A stretch of 64,000 bases of DNA, from contig NZ_LOFH01000015.1 in NCBI RefSeq assembly GCF_001469215.1, forward strand, positions 16,375-80,374. The letters run 5' to 3'. Position numbers and translations under genes: made by a program. Source of the DNA: Pseudoalteromonas sp. H105. Its GTDB lineage: Bacteria; Pseudomonadota; Gammaproteobacteria; Enterobacterales; Alteromonadaceae. Positions 1 through 9,298 of the stretch are shown in pieces; within the stretch, counting starts at the first letter, position 1, and each line of letters begins with the position of its first letter. The notes beneath the pieces are model-generated. The model was given only the letters and a program-made list of their open reading frames with translations, searched no databases and was not told the origin of the DNA.

Positions 1-251
1 AGAACTCAGTTGCTCTGTAAATCAATGTAAAGGTCGTTTGTATATTTAACCTTATGATAATATTTAACTATTTTTTATATCTCAGTCTTTTTTTATCTAA
101 GTTAAGAGTTTTTACATTGTGAATGAAGGTTTTAAGAGCGCTCGTTAATTTGAGTGAAATATTTCTGTAATATTTAGGTGTTCTAATGCGCTCTGAAACA
201 AAAACGTCATTAAAATGCCATATTCGGTAAGACAATAATTGAGATTTAAAC

Positions 252-1391
252 ATGAGTGAATCAAAGCAGAACACGCTATTAATTAAAACGCTTAACTGGG
301 CAGCAATCGCCTTTTTAGTTTATTTAGTACTGGTTGCCGTAGGTACAGTCAGTGGTGGTTTTAAGTTAGCGTCAGGTGGTACACAAGGCGCGCAAGAAAT
401 TTTTGCATTTGCAACTAACCCGTTTATCGCTTTATTACTAGGTGCTTTAGCAACGGCTTTAGTGCAGTCTTCTTCTACTGTAACATCGGTTATCGTTGGT
501 CTTGTGGCAGGTGGTTTACCTTTAAGTATTGCTATCCCAATGATAATGGGCGCAAATATTGGTACAACTATCACAAACACGTTGGTATCAATTGGTCATA
601 TTCGCTCAAAAGAAGAGTTTCAGCGTGCGTTTGCTGCCTCAACAGTTCATGACTTCTTTAACTTGTTCGCTGTTGCTATCTTTTTACCACTTGAAATCAT
701 GTTTGGTCTATTACAAAAGCTTTCAGCCATGTTATCGCATTTATTCGTGGGCGATGCTGACTTATCATTAAAGAGCTATAACTTTGTTAAACCTTTGGTA
801 AAGCCTGCTGTGGGTGTAATCAAAGATGCATTTAGTTTCTTAGATACAAAAATGTTGGGTGCAGCAATGGTCGTTGCGGGTATCTTTTTAATCTTATTTG
901 CAGTAACAACATTAGGTAAGCTTCTTAAAAAGGCGCTTGTTGGTAAAGCAAAAGACATTTTACATGGTGCAATTGGCCGTGGTCCAATCGCGGGTATTAC
1001 ATCAGGTGCAGCTGTAACGGTTATGGTGCAATCGTCGTCAACAACAACAAGCTTGATGATTCCACTTGCGGGCAGCGGTGTATTTACTACGCGTCAAATT
1101 TACCCATTCACATTAGGTGCAAATATTGGTACGACGATCACTGCATTATTGGCTGCAACGTCTATTACCGGTCCAATGGCTGAAGTGGCACTGACTATTG
1201 CACTTGTGCATGTTATGTTTAATGTGTTTGCTGTTGCGCTTATTTACGGTATTCCAGTATTACGTGAGATTCCAATTAAACTAGCTGAAAAGCTGGCTGA
1301 AGTAGGCACGAAGAACAAGTCGGCAGCACTGGGATATGTATTGGGTTCGTTCTTTGTTATACCCGGTTTAATCGTACTTGCGGTGCGCTAG
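252..1391 (+). CDS. nptA: Na+/phosphate symporter, NptA-like
   Basis: Inner-membrane sodium-dependent phosphate uptake protein of the Na/Pi-cotransporter (SLC34/NptA) family. The 379-residue length is close to Vibrio NptA. The two inverted-repeat halves are visible: each has a QSSS signature (near residues 72 and 259) followed by a GANIGTTIT stretch, which forms the ion/phosphate site in this family. Hydrophobic segments fill most of the chain, and there is no PhoU-like C-terminal domain. The ATG at 252 has only a weak ribosome-binding site, but the protein start reads naturally into the first membrane segment. It stands alone and is followed by a strong terminator. I see no clear Pho box in the 250 bases upstream. 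Family assignment is firm; the substrate is inferred from the family. Confidence 0.88.
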   Translation: MSESKQNTLLIKTLNWAAIAFLVYLVLVAVGTVSGGFKLASGGTQGAQEIFAFATNPFIALLLGALATALVQSSSTVTSVIVGLVAGGLPLSIAIPMIMGANIGTTITNTLVSIGHIRSKEEFQRAFAASTVHDFFNLFAVAIFLPLEIMFGLLQKLSAMLSHLFVGDADLSLKSYNFVKPLVKPAVGVIKDAFSFLDTKMLGAAMVVAGIFLILFAVTTLGKLLKKALVGKAKDILHGAIGRGPIAGITSGAAVTVMVQSSSTTTSLMIPLAGSGVFTTRQIYPFTLGANIGTTITALLAATSITGPMAEVALTIALVHVMFNVFAVALIYGIPVLREIPIKLAEKLAEVGTKNKSAALGYVLGSFFVIPGLIVLAVR

Positions 1392-1412
1392 TCAAACCAA
1401 AAAAATGATAAG

Positions 1413-1449
1413 AATGCGTTATATGGTTATCATATAGCGCATTTTTTAT
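1413..1449. terminator. Bidirectional intrinsic terminator
   Basis: A 13-bp stem (1413-1425 with 1431-1443, one G-U pair) with a 5-nt loop is followed by a T-rich run. The A-run at 1399-1405 gives a matching U-tract on the other strand. It sits between two convergent genes, the phosphate symporter and the MFS exporter, and can serve both. Confidence 0.85.
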
Positions 1450-2667
1450 TTAGCGGGTTTCAATAGCCTGCTTCATCGTAATATTACGTCCCCCTAAATA
1501 GCCAAAGATTGCACAGAGTGCACTTGCTACAGTACACAACCACAATGTGGTCGCCCAGTTTCCAAAATAACTATGCAATGCCCCCGCAATAAGTGGCCCT
1601 GAGGCCGCGAGCAAATAACCTATACACTGTGCCATACCAGAAAGCGACGTCGCTTGTTGTGCATTATGAGTACGTAAACTAATAAACGACAAACCTAAGA
1701 TAAAGCACGCACCTGAACAAAAGCCTAATGTAACTGTCCACAGGGCAGCAAACTCAGGGAAATAAAGCAGTCCAAGTGAGCATATTGCGGCTATTGATGC
1801 CAATAAGCTAGTTAAAATACGTTGATCGTTTAGTTTTGCTAGCAGTGGGATTAAGATAATGCCAGGGACTGCAGATGCTATCTGAAATGCTCCCTGCAGA
1901 GCACCAGCATGTTGAGCTGTGTGGCCAGCTTCAAGTAAAATGCTTGGCAACCAGCCAATTATGATATAAGTAAAAAATGAGTTTAAGCCCAGTAGTAAAG
2001 TAATTTGCCAAGCAAGTGCCTCTTGCCAAACCCTGTTGTTATGAGCACTCGTTAGTAAATCTTTGGTGGGTCTAGTGTGCGATTTTAATTGGGGTAACCA
2101 AATAATAATGCTAAGTATAGTGAGTAGCCCATAACAGGCTAAAGCGACTTGCCAACCAATATTTTTATACTCAGCTAATGGAATAATTAATGCTGAGTAA
2201 CAGCCACCAAAAATCCCCATTGCCAGTACATAAGTAGATGTCATCACCGCCACTTTATGGGGGAAATCGCGTTTAATTAAGCTCGGTAGCAACACATTAC
2301 CTATCGCAATACCGATGCCAATGATCGCTGTGCCTAAATATAGCATAGTGGCAGAGTCAATTAACCGTGATGCCAGACCAAGTCCAATTAGAATGAGTGC
2401 AATAAATAATGAGATTTCTAAGCCTTGTTTTTTAGCGATACTTGTTGCCATTGGACTAGCCAGTGCAAAAGCAATTAATGGTAACGTTGTCAGCATACCT
2501 GCTTGTGAGGGAGTTAAGTTAAAGCTAAAAATAATGTTATCAAGAACGGGTGCAAGCCCAGTAACCGGAGCACGCAAGTTTGCGGCAATACAGATGATGC
2601 CTAAAATTAAAATAACATAAGACAAGGCAGTACGTTTAATGGGAGTTGAATTCAAAATTAAAGTCAT
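1450..2667 (-). CDS. MFS transporter, CynX/NimT family
   Basis: Twelve-helix major facilitator of the CynX/NimT (cyanate / 2-nitroimidazole) group. The N-terminal region with NLRAPVTGLAPVLDNI after helix 1 is the recognisable family signature: an Arg-Ala-Pro in the first periplasmic loop and a Gly-rich second helix. I chose the ATG at 2667 (405 residues); an in-frame TTG at 2676 would add three residues but has no better ribosome-binding site. Members move small anions or nitro-compounds and many are uncharacterised, so the substrate is unknown. It is a single gene, convergent with the phosphate symporter and sharing its terminator. Confidence 0.8.
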   Translation of the reverse strand: MTLILNSTPIKRTALSYVILILGIICIAANLRAPVTGLAPVLDNIIFSFNLTPSQAGMLTTLPLIAFALASPMATSIAKKQGLEISLFIALILIGLGLASRLIDSATMLYLGTAIIGIGIAIGNVLLPSLIKRDFPHKVAVMTSTYVLAMGIFGGCYSALIIPLAEYKNIGWQVALACYGLLTILSIIIWLPQLKSHTRPTKDLLTSAHNNRVWQEALAWQITLLLGLNSFFTYIIIGWLPSILLEAGHTAQHAGALQGAFQIASAVPGIILIPLLAKLNDQRILTSLLASIAAICSLGLLYFPEFAALWTVTLGFCSGACFILGLSFISLRTHNAQQATSLSGMAQCIGYLLAASGPLIAGALHSYFGNWATTLWLCTVASALCAIFGYLGGRNITMKQAIETR

Positions 2668-3031
2668 CAATAACAAAGAGGGGCGCGATTATAGCCTAGG
2701 CTATCCTTGCATAGATATAAAATAGGATGAGTCGGCATTTCATAAAATACCTAACCCATTAATTAAAGCCGCAGCACCTGAATTTACTGACTTTACTGAC
2801 TTTAATAGGCTGTAATAAATGTTTGTTAGGGGGCGTAATCAAAACTAAGGTTAGTTTTAACTACATTGACCCAGCAGCGAGGACAAGCCGATAAAATGCT
2901 AAATGTAGCGCAAACTACCGTGTATAAAAAGCCCGCTAAAGGGGCGCTCAACCGTGCACCTAGATTAAAGGCGCACTTAGAGATATAAAATAAAACCCTA
3001 TTAATAAAAGGGAGCTAAGGCCACAGGCTTA
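2668..3031. other. Intergenic region, no gene seen
   Basis: About 360 bases between two minus-strand genes. It should hold the promoter of the MFS gene. A short tandem repeat of the 9-mer TTTACTGAC (2.3 copies) lies at 2783-2804. A possible minus-strand terminator is listed separately. I see no convincing ORF or structured RNA. Confidence 0.6.
2925..2949 (-). terminator. Possible terminator of the TonB-dependent receptor gene
   Basis: Read on the minus strand, a short GC-rich imperfect stem (AGCGCC paired with GGGCT through a bulge) is followed by TTTTTATA. It lies 83 bases past the receptor stop codon. The stem is short and bulged, so this is tentative. Confidence 0.4.
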
Positions 3032-5086
3032 TTACCAAGCATAACTTGCTGAAAACATCACGTTACGTTGTCTGCCGGGGAAATAACGATCCCCACTGAA
3101 ACCTGTATAATCGGCACGTTCTGCATAAGCGATATTGGTTAGGTTGTTAATTCGCGCGGTAAGTTTAAGTTGCTCAGTGAGCTGCAAAGCGCCACGTAAA
3201 TTTAGTAAGTCATGGCCATCATAGCTGTGAAGGTTTTCAGGATCGGTAAAATAATCACTAACATGATGCCATTCAATTGCAACAAGGGAGTTATCATTGA
3301 TTTGCCAGTTAGCCTGTAGGTTAACGATATTACGTGGCGCGGTGTCTACGTCATTCCCATTAATGTTTACACCGGATAATACACGGTCATAGTTGTATGT
3401 ATGCTTGGCATGGCTTGCTGCAATGCTAAGCTGTAAAGATTGAGTTAGTTGATAGTCTAGCTCTAGCTCAATGCCGCGGTGTTGAGTTTGCCCGTCATTA
3501 ATTGTAAAAAAGTCACTGTCGCGAAAAATGACGTTTTCTTTATCCATAGCATAGGCAGACACTACATAGTGCAATTGTTGATATTGACCTTTGAGGCCTA
3601 GCTCAAGGTTGTCTGCTGTTTCAGATTCTAGATCAGCCACTTGTTGTTCGCGCTGGAGCTGATAAAGCTCGGCAGCTTGTGGAGCGCGATAACCGCGGGA
3701 AAGGTTTGCGTATAAATAGTTATCGACAGTTAGTTGGTAACTCAAGCCTAATTTGGGTGATGTATTGGTAAAGGTATTCTCATCACTGGGTGGGCGAGAG
3801 TAACGACATCCGCCAAACCCACATTCGCTGCCATTTTCAGCGGTGCGCCCTGCAAGCATGTTATTGGTATAGTCGTAATTGAGTCGTTCAAAGCGAGCAC
3901 CTAGGCTGACATTCAGTTGTTGCCATTGCCAATCAATACTAATAAATGGCGCAATCAGCGTGCTATTTACATCGTAATCGTAATGTTTGCCTTGCGGCAC
4001 AGTCGCAACTAAAAACGCAGAGCCTTGGGTTGGCTTGTCTTGGTATTGCAGGTAGTCAGCGCGAGAATATTCGCTGTCTAAGCCTACGTTAACAGTCAGT
4101 TCATTCGAGTAGCTATGTTGCCAAAGTGACTGTACTCCAACGCCATTTTGGCTATTTTCTTCAAGCGGTGTACCCGGTAAAAAATGCTTGAAAAAGGTCA
4201 TGCTTTGTTTACGCATATAGGGGGTTATGGTGATTGTATCGATTTGTGTTTGCCACTGTGCTTTTGACCAAACCCTAAAAGAGCGGGCTTTTCTAAATGC
4301 GTCAGGGTTAAAGTTTTGTTGGGCTATTGCTTCTTCTTTATAGCTTTCGAAACCGGTTATAAAGCCCGCTGTTTGTTGGTCTAGGTGGGTATAACTCAGT
4401 CCTGTATTAATAGACCAGTCATCATTTAAGTAGCGATGGCGTAGGTTGAGTTTTTCTTGGTTTACGCTCTCATCATCACGGTAACCGGTATCGCGCGTAA
4501 CACTGGCGTTGATTCCAACTCCTTGAACACCTAAATCTTTCCCACTACGCAGTTTTAAACGGCTGTAACCGTAAGAGCCTAAATCAACTCCTAGTAAATG
4601 TTCATCGTAAGTGGTATCTGGCGTAATGACATTAATAACCCCATGCACTGCATTTGAACCATAAAGGGCTGAGCCTGGGCCTTTTAACACTTCTATACGT
4701 TCGGCCATTTCGGTGTGAGCTTCAAATAATTCGTTAATATTACAAAAACCAGCCGCACGCAGTGGAATGCCATCTTCAGCGGTCAAAATACCACCGCAGG
4801 CGCCAGCACCAGATAGCACCGGTGAGCGCAGCGCGGGCAAGTATTCTTGACCATTACCGTGTTGTACATTTGCGCCAGCAATTTGTTTTAACACTTGCTC
4901 AATGTGAGTGGGGGCAATTAAATCCAGCTCTGCTTGGGTGATGCTGCTGACAACTAAGGGGAGAGGATCGGCACTTACCTGCGACCGAGATGCTGTTGTC
5001 GTGATGCGTTCAATATTGTTTTGTGCAGCAAAAGAATCACTGGCTGCTGTAAAAATTAGCGTTGAACACAGTATTCGAAAAAGCAT
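3032..5086 (-). CDS. TonB-dependent outer-membrane receptor
   Basis: Outer-membrane active-transport receptor of 684 residues. A signal peptide ends at about residue 20 (SFAAQ). The plug domain follows, with the typical IERITTTASR TonB-box-like start, the MAERIEVLKGPGSALYGSNA motif near residues 128-147 and a GVINVIT end. The beta-barrel ends in an aromatic terminus (SASYAW). Plug loops contain paired cysteines (GACGG and GFCNI), and a barrel loop holds a second pair (SECGFGGCR). Ligand is uncertain: the plug resembles siderophore/cobalamin-type receptors, but no Fur box is obvious upstream. It lies downstream of the rhombotarget lipoprotein gene in the same direction (65-bp gap). The SD AAGGG before its ATG is buried in a hairpin (separate entry). 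Confidence 0.85.
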   Translation of the reverse strand: MLFRILCSTLIFTAASDSFAAQNNIERITTTASRSQVSADPLPLVVSSITQAELDLIAPTHIEQVLKQIAGANVQHGNGQEYLPALRSPVLSGAGACGGILTAEDGIPLRAAGFCNINELFEAHTEMAERIEVLKGPGSALYGSNAVHGVINVITPDTTYDEHLLGVDLGSYGYSRLKLRSGKDLGVQGVGINASVTRDTGYRDDESVNQEKLNLRHRYLNDDWSINTGLSYTHLDQQTAGFITGFESYKEEAIAQQNFNPDAFRKARSFRVWSKAQWQTQIDTITITPYMRKQSMTFFKHFLPGTPLEENSQNGVGVQSLWQHSYSNELTVNVGLDSEYSRADYLQYQDKPTQGSAFLVATVPQGKHYDYDVNSTLIAPFISIDWQWQQLNVSLGARFERLNYDYTNNMLAGRTAENGSECGFGGCRYSRPPSDENTFTNTSPKLGLSYQLTVDNYLYANLSRGYRAPQAAELYQLQREQQVADLESETADNLELGLKGQYQQLHYVVSAYAMDKENVIFRDSDFFTINDGQTQHRGIELELDYQLTQSLQLSIAASHAKHTYNYDRVLSGVNINGNDVDTAPRNIVNLQANWQINDNSLVAIEWHHVSDYFTDPENLHSYDGHDLLNLRGALQLTEQLKLTARINNLTNIAYAERADYTGFSGDRYFPGRQRNVMFSASYAW

Positions 5087-5090
5087 ATAA

Positions 5091-5119
5091 GCCCTTTATC
5101 TTATCTAATTCAAAAGGGC
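5091..5119 (-). promoter_or_regulatory. Hairpin sequestering the receptor's ribosome-binding site
   Basis: On the minus strand GCCCTTT pairs perfectly with AAAGGGC across a 15-nt AT-rich loop. The right arm is the Shine-Dalgarno sequence, four bases before the receptor ATG. There is no U-tract, so it is not a terminator. Translational control of the receptor is an inference from geometry alone. Confidence 0.5.
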
Positions 5120-5151
5120 AGGATATAGCCTTTTAGGCGAATGCTAAAACT

Positions 5152-6006
5152 TTAGCGATGAACGACGTTTGATGCACTTTTAAAAAAGCGGGTGTGTTGG
5201 CGGTATTTTGAAATAAAACCACCAGCAAGTAGTGCTAACAGCCAAAAAACACTGCCTGAACTCGTGCCATTTTTATGGTTTACGTTTGCTATTTTTTCTT
5301 CTCTTACTCGGTTTTTAAATGAGCCAAGTTCAGCATCTAAATTTACTATCATGTCATCTACGGCTAGATTAAAGCTGCTGCTTGATTGATCGTTCAAAGT
5401 ATCGTCAATACCGATGGCCGTGCTGCGCTGATCAACCTTATTAATTCCGGGTGCTCGAAACAGCATTTTTTTACTTTTCACATCAAAAACCGCGGTATCT
5501 ACAAAGGTTTGAACCGTATTTTCGTTACCAGGTATAACATACAAGCCAACAATAGTGAGGTATAAAAAAGCGGCATTATTCTCTAGTGTTTGCGACACTT
5601 GGTCGTACGACACCAGTGCCATTATATCAACATCATATAATCGAGATACTTGATCAAGGGTTGTAAATCCCTGACCACCTTTTAAGTAACTGCTTGGAAT
5701 AATCTCAATGCGGTCGATATAGTCGTATTGCAAAAACTGCTTTTTTACTTTTTCAAGCAACGCAATTTCTTCATTACTGTGAATACCTGAATCGTATTGG
5801 TTTGGAATAAACGCAATGCCTACGGTAGCAGGTAAGTTTAGAGTAGGAATGCTTGGTTGATGCTCTTGACGGCTTTGTTCGTCAGGGTATAGAAAGTCCA
5901 CGAGACTACTTGACCGTGTTTTTTGATTCGCATTTTGACTAAGCATACTGCTACAGCCTGCCAGAGAGACGATAACGAATACTAAAATCAGTTGGAGCGT
6001 TTTCAT
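5152..6006 (-). CDS. Rhombotarget lipoprotein (GlyGly-CTERM-like tail)
   Basis: A 284-residue exported lipoprotein. I start it at 6006, where AGGGA precedes the ATG and the lipobox LAGC follows a hydrophobic signal at residues 1-17; an upstream in-frame ATG would spoil the signal peptide. The middle carries the conserved run of the rhombotarget lipoprotein family: DIMALVSYDQ, a YLTIVGLYV segment and KKMLFRAPG. The C-terminus is a sorting-type tail: SSGS, a single hydrophobic helix (FWLLALLAGGFI) and a basic end, resembling the GlyGly-CTERM signal cut by rhombosortase. The tail after the helix is about 18 residues, longer than usual. No rhombosortase gene lies nearby. It is co-oriented with an ABC-F gene upstream and a TonB-dependent receptor downstream. 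Function is unknown. Confidence 0.78.
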   Translation of the reverse strand: MKTLQLILVFVIVSLAGCSSMLSQNANQKTRSSSLVDFLYPDEQSRQEHQPSIPTLNLPATVGIAFIPNQYDSGIHSNEEIALLEKVKKQFLQYDYIDRIEIIPSSYLKGGQGFTTLDQVSRLYDVDIMALVSYDQVSQTLENNAAFLYLTIVGLYVIPGNENTVQTFVDTAVFDVKSKKMLFRAPGINKVDQRSTAIGIDDTLNDQSSSSFNLAVDDMIVNLDAELGSFKNRVREEKIANVNHKNGTSSGSVFWLLALLAGGFISKYRQHTRFFKSASNVVHR

Positions 6007-6066
6007 ATTATTCCCTATTATTAAGTGATCCGATGAGTTTGAACAGCAAATAACCAAAAAGTTCTA

Positions 6067-7647
6067 TTATGGTTCATTTAATGTCAGAGTTGTTGTTATT
6101 GTCGTTTGTTTTACAAACACTTCATCATGGCTAACCAAAATAACACTACCAATAAAATCGGCAAGGCTTTTAGCAAGGTGTCGCTTATTATCGAGATCCA
6201 AATGGTTGTCGGGTTCATCCAGAAGCAACAAATGACTGCTGGCATTTTGTTTGGCTATCAGCATCGCTAATTGCATTTTTTCACCCCCGCTTAGTCGAGC
6301 GACCTGACGATAAACGGCATCTCCTTTAAATCCTATGTTTGCCAGTACGTTTCGTATTACTTGGGGTTTAAGGTCGCAATGCAGCTGAACTGCATCCATT
6401 AAACTTTGTGAGGGAATTAAAAAAGAACATTGTTGATCAATGTAAAGTACCTGACTGTTTAGATGAATAGCCGGATTAATACGCGTTTGCACTGAATCAT
6501 TTATGGCCCTTAATAAGGTTGATTTACCTGAGCCATTGGGGCCGTTTACATGCAGTTTGTTGCCACTGAGTACCTGCAATGTTATGGGGTTGCTGCGGTT
6601 TATGCGTGCTGAGCAAAGTTTATCAATGAACAGCAGGCGTTTTTTGCTGGTGGATTGAGTGAATGTTAGGTTGCTCTCAATCTTGTGGGGTTGTCGTTGT
6701 TTAAGGGCACGTTGCTGCTGTGCGAGGGTATTGCGCTTTGTCGATGCTAAGCGCGCATTAGCTCCTTTACGTGCCTGTGCCTTATTTTTATTAAAATCGA
6801 GCATGACCTTAGCTTGGCTGTCACTTTGACGGTGTTTATTGCCTTGTGCGGCACGTTGTTGCGCTTTTTCATGATTAACTTGAGTTTGCTGCTGGTGTTT
6901 TTTTTGCTCTTTGGCTAAGTGATGTATTTGTTTTGAGAGTGCTGTTTGCTGCAGTATTTTTCGCTGGCAAAAATGCTGGTAGTTCCCCGTTTCGTAATGG
7001 CAGCCAAGGTGATTAAGTTCAATGGTCGCATGACACTCATTAAGTAATTGGCGATCATGACTGACGATAAGCACTTGCCCTGAAAATTGACGCAACTGGG
7101 TTATTAACCATTGTTTTGCTGCTTTATCCAAATGATTTGTAGGCTCATCTAAAATTAATAAATCAGGCTGAGCTCTCAGTGCGCTATAAAGTGTTAGGCA
7201 GCGTTGTTGTCCAGGACTTAACTGGTTAATCGGTGTGTTAAGAGGAGCCCTTATGCCTATGCTATATAACTGTTGTTGGTAATATTGCTCACATTGCCAA
7301 TCGTCAGCAATTAGGTCAAAGTCAGCCTCTGTTGAAGCCCCTTGGTTCACGCGCATCAGTGCAGCCAGCTTGTTGTCTACGCCTAAGGCTTTTGCAATAG
7401 TTGGAATGGGGTCTGTTGTTTGGTTATTTAATTGTTGCGAAACCAGTAATGTTGTTCCCGGGAAATGAATATGCCCTTTAGAGGGTTGTTGATGACCCGC
7501 TATTATATTCACTAATATGGATTTTCCACTGCCATTAGCACCAATTAATGCGGTGAGCTTTTCAGAGATTGAAATGCTAAGTTGTTTAAACTGTGTGTGG
7601 CCATCAAGGTGTTGATAGCTTAAGTTGTGAATGTGTAGTGTATGCAT
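6067..7647 (-). CDS. ABC-F family ATPase
   Basis: Soluble protein of 526 residues with two tandem ABC ATPase domains and no membrane segments, the ABC-F arrangement (ribosome-associated translation factors or antibiotic-resistance proteins). Domain 1 has Walker A GANGSGKS near residue 36, a variant signature LSPGQ and Walker B LLILDEPTNHLD. Domain 2 has GPNGSGKS, LSGGE and LLLLDEPDNHLD, where Asp replaces the usual Thr. The linker is long, basic and Gln-rich (about residues 225-315). It does not match Uup, EttA, YbiT or YheS closely in what I can read. The ATG at 7647 is preceded by AGAGG. It is first of three co-oriented genes with short gaps. Exact role is unknown. Confidence 0.85.
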   Translation of the reverse strand: MHTLHIHNLSYQHLDGHTQFKQLSISISEKLTALIGANGSGKSILVNIIAGHQQPSKGHIHFPGTTLLVSQQLNNQTTDPIPTIAKALGVDNKLAALMRVNQGASTEADFDLIADDWQCEQYYQQQLYSIGIRAPLNTPINQLSPGQQRCLTLYSALRAQPDLLILDEPTNHLDKAAKQWLITQLRQFSGQVLIVSHDRQLLNECHATIELNHLGCHYETGNYQHFCQRKILQQTALSKQIHHLAKEQKKHQQQTQVNHEKAQQRAAQGNKHRQSDSQAKVMLDFNKNKAQARKGANARLASTKRNTLAQQQRALKQRQPHKIESNLTFTQSTSKKRLLFIDKLCSARINRSNPITLQVLSGNKLHVNGPNGSGKSTLLRAINDSVQTRINPAIHLNSQVLYIDQQCSFLIPSQSLMDAVQLHCDLKPQVIRNVLANIGFKGDAVYRQVARLSGGEKMQLAMLIAKQNASSHLLLLDEPDNHLDLDNKRHLAKSLADFIGSVILVSHDEVFVKQTTITTTLTLNEP

Positions 7648-8092
7648 AATGCCTCTGATGTGAGCAGGGCATGGCGCGCAAAGTGTTTAAAATAACTTGA
7701 TAAAAGCAACAGTATTGCTGATAAATGACGAATTTTGCGCCCACTAACCCCATAAATTCAAAATAAAACGAATTTCAACAGGTGTTAGTTATTCATCGTA
7801 GCGCAAACTCCAATAACAAAGGTGAATGGGTATTATACAAATATAGGAGGATTTGTCTGCCTTTGCACTTTTATAACCTTATTTTAATTGAAGTGCAGTC
7901 TACATCTTGTGTAATTAAGTACAGTGAGGCTTTTAAGTTTCTCTTTGTTTATGTGGTGAAGATTTTTGTTGCTTTCATTTTTTTTGCTAAACTTTACTGC
8001 CATTTTACTAAAAATTATCAATCCCATACGAAAATGTGTAGGCTGACTATTGATTCTACTTATATTTTAGCTTGTCTGAAAAGGATTGTTGC
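7648..8092. other. Divergent intergenic region, no gene supported
   Basis: About 445 AT-rich bases between the divergent ABC-F and phosphatase-family genes. It must hold both promoters, but no hexamer pair stands out. A reading frame at 7782-8099 overlaps the next gene's start, has no database-like features and no good start, and is not called. An AGGAGG at 7847 is followed only by a seven-codon frame. Confidence 0.6.
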
Positions 8093-9187
8093 ATGTTAAT
8101 TACGCTGTTTTGTATGTTGAGTGTCTTGCTCTTCGTGACGCTTTTACCTGTGTCTTACAGCCAACATTATTTAATTCGTAGTTGTGATTTTATTCGTTTA
8201 CAGGTTTTTTATCTTGCGCTAGGAGGATTGTGTTTAAGCATTTATTTTGCTGTTAATACGCTATCACCATTGGTCTTATTATCGCTAATTATGGCCAGCG
8301 TGATTTTACTTATTCAAGGGAAATGGATATACCCTTATACATGGCTGGCTAAAAAAGAGGTTGTACGAAGCCCCGCAGGCAGTGAGCACAGTCTTCGTAT
8401 TATGTCGGCTAATGTGTTGATGTCGAATACCAGCTATCAAAATTTAATCGATTTAGTCAATGATAACCAACCCGATATATTGATCACGCTTGAATCTGAT
8501 AGTAATTGGCAGCAACAACTCTCTATTCTCGAAGATGATTACCCCTATACTATATTCTGCCCTAAAGATAACCGCTATGGCATACACGTATACAGCAAAT
8601 GCAAGGTATTAAAGCAGCAGATTTGCGAACTGGTTGAGGCGGATATTCCTTCCATACATATCTTGTTTGAGACCGCGCAAGGGCTTGTAATGCAAGGGCA
8701 CTTTATTCACCCCGCGCCACCTAGTCCAACAGAAGAAGACACCTCAAGGCCGCGCGATACCGAACTGATTTTACTCGCTAAAGCATTAAAAAATAATACT
8801 CGGCCGACGATTGTCGCAGGAGATTTAAACGATGTTGCTTGGTCTAGAAGCACACGGTTATTTATGGAAATAAGTGACCTGTTAGACCCACGAAAGGGGC
8901 GAGGCTTTTTTAATACTTTTCATGCTGGTTATTTCTTTATGCGTTGGCCACTTGATCATTTATTTCATAGTCACGGCTTTACGGTTAAACGGATTAAACG
9001 TTTAGCCAAATATGGTTCAGATCATTTTGCGCTGTTAACTGAGTTAGTGCATAAGCCCGTTAATAGTAATCAGCAGTTAGATGATGATATGGACATCCAG
9101 CAAGCTGTAAACAAATTGCAAATGGATAATACGTCGCATCAATCAGTGCCTATGTTTGAAGATAAGAAAAATAAAGAGTTACTTTAA
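8093..9187 (+). CDS. Membrane-anchored endonuclease/exonuclease/phosphatase (EEP) family protein
   Basis: A 364-residue protein with three N-terminal hydrophobic segments (about residues 1-20, 38-58 and 62-80) and a periplasmic or cytosol-facing EEP domain. The EEP fold is indicated by RIMSANVL at the domain start, ILITLESD with the metal-binding Glu, VAGDLND with the catalytic Asp/Asn, and GSDHFAL with the catalytic His near the end. This is the arrangement of YafD-like proteins. The C-terminal 45 residues are polar and probably disordered. The ATG at 8093 has AAAAGGA upstream; an earlier in-frame TTG at 8072 is less likely. The substrate (phosphodiester lipid, nucleic acid or sugar phosphate) cannot be decided. 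Transcribed alone. Confidence 0.8.
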   Translation: MLITLFCMLSVLLFVTLLPVSYSQHYLIRSCDFIRLQVFYLALGGLCLSIYFAVNTLSPLVLLSLIMASVILLIQGKWIYPYTWLAKKEVVRSPAGSEHSLRIMSANVLMSNTSYQNLIDLVNDNQPDILITLESDSNWQQQLSILEDDYPYTIFCPKDNRYGIHVYSKCKVLKQQICELVEADIPSIHILFETAQGLVMQGHFIHPAPPSPTEEDTSRPRDTELILLAKALKNNTRPTIVAGDLNDVAWSRSTRLFMEISDLLDPRKGRGFFNTFHAGYFFMRWPLDHLFHSHGFTVKRIKRLAKYGSDHFALLTELVHKPVNSNQQLDDDMDIQQAVNKLQMDNTSHQSVPMFEDKKNKELL

Positions 9188-9298
9188 AAACAGTATTTTA
9201 GTGAGTGAACGCATGACACTTATAGGCTGTACGCACGGATATTTAAAGTTTGATAGATAATAAATGCAAAGAAATAAAATAATTACAGGGAGTCAGTT

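Noticed and set aside
68..274. Minus-strand frame of 68 codons at the left edge
   Set aside because: AT-rich, no motif, overlaps the start of the phosphate symporter; most likely chance.
2783..2804. Tandem 9-bp repeat TTTACTGAC as iteron or CRISPR-like element
   Set aside because: Only 2.3 copies, AT-rich and without spacers; likely a chance slippage repeat.
5091..5119. Fur box upstream of the TonB-dependent receptor
   Set aside because: The GAATTAGATAAGATAAAG region has GATAA-like words but no dyad matching the Fur consensus.
7782..8099. Plus-strand reading frame of 105 codons in the ABC-F / phosphatase intergenic region
   Set aside because: No ribosome-binding site, unusual composition (rich in Cys, Phe and Tyr), no recognisable motif, and it overlaps the start of the next gene.
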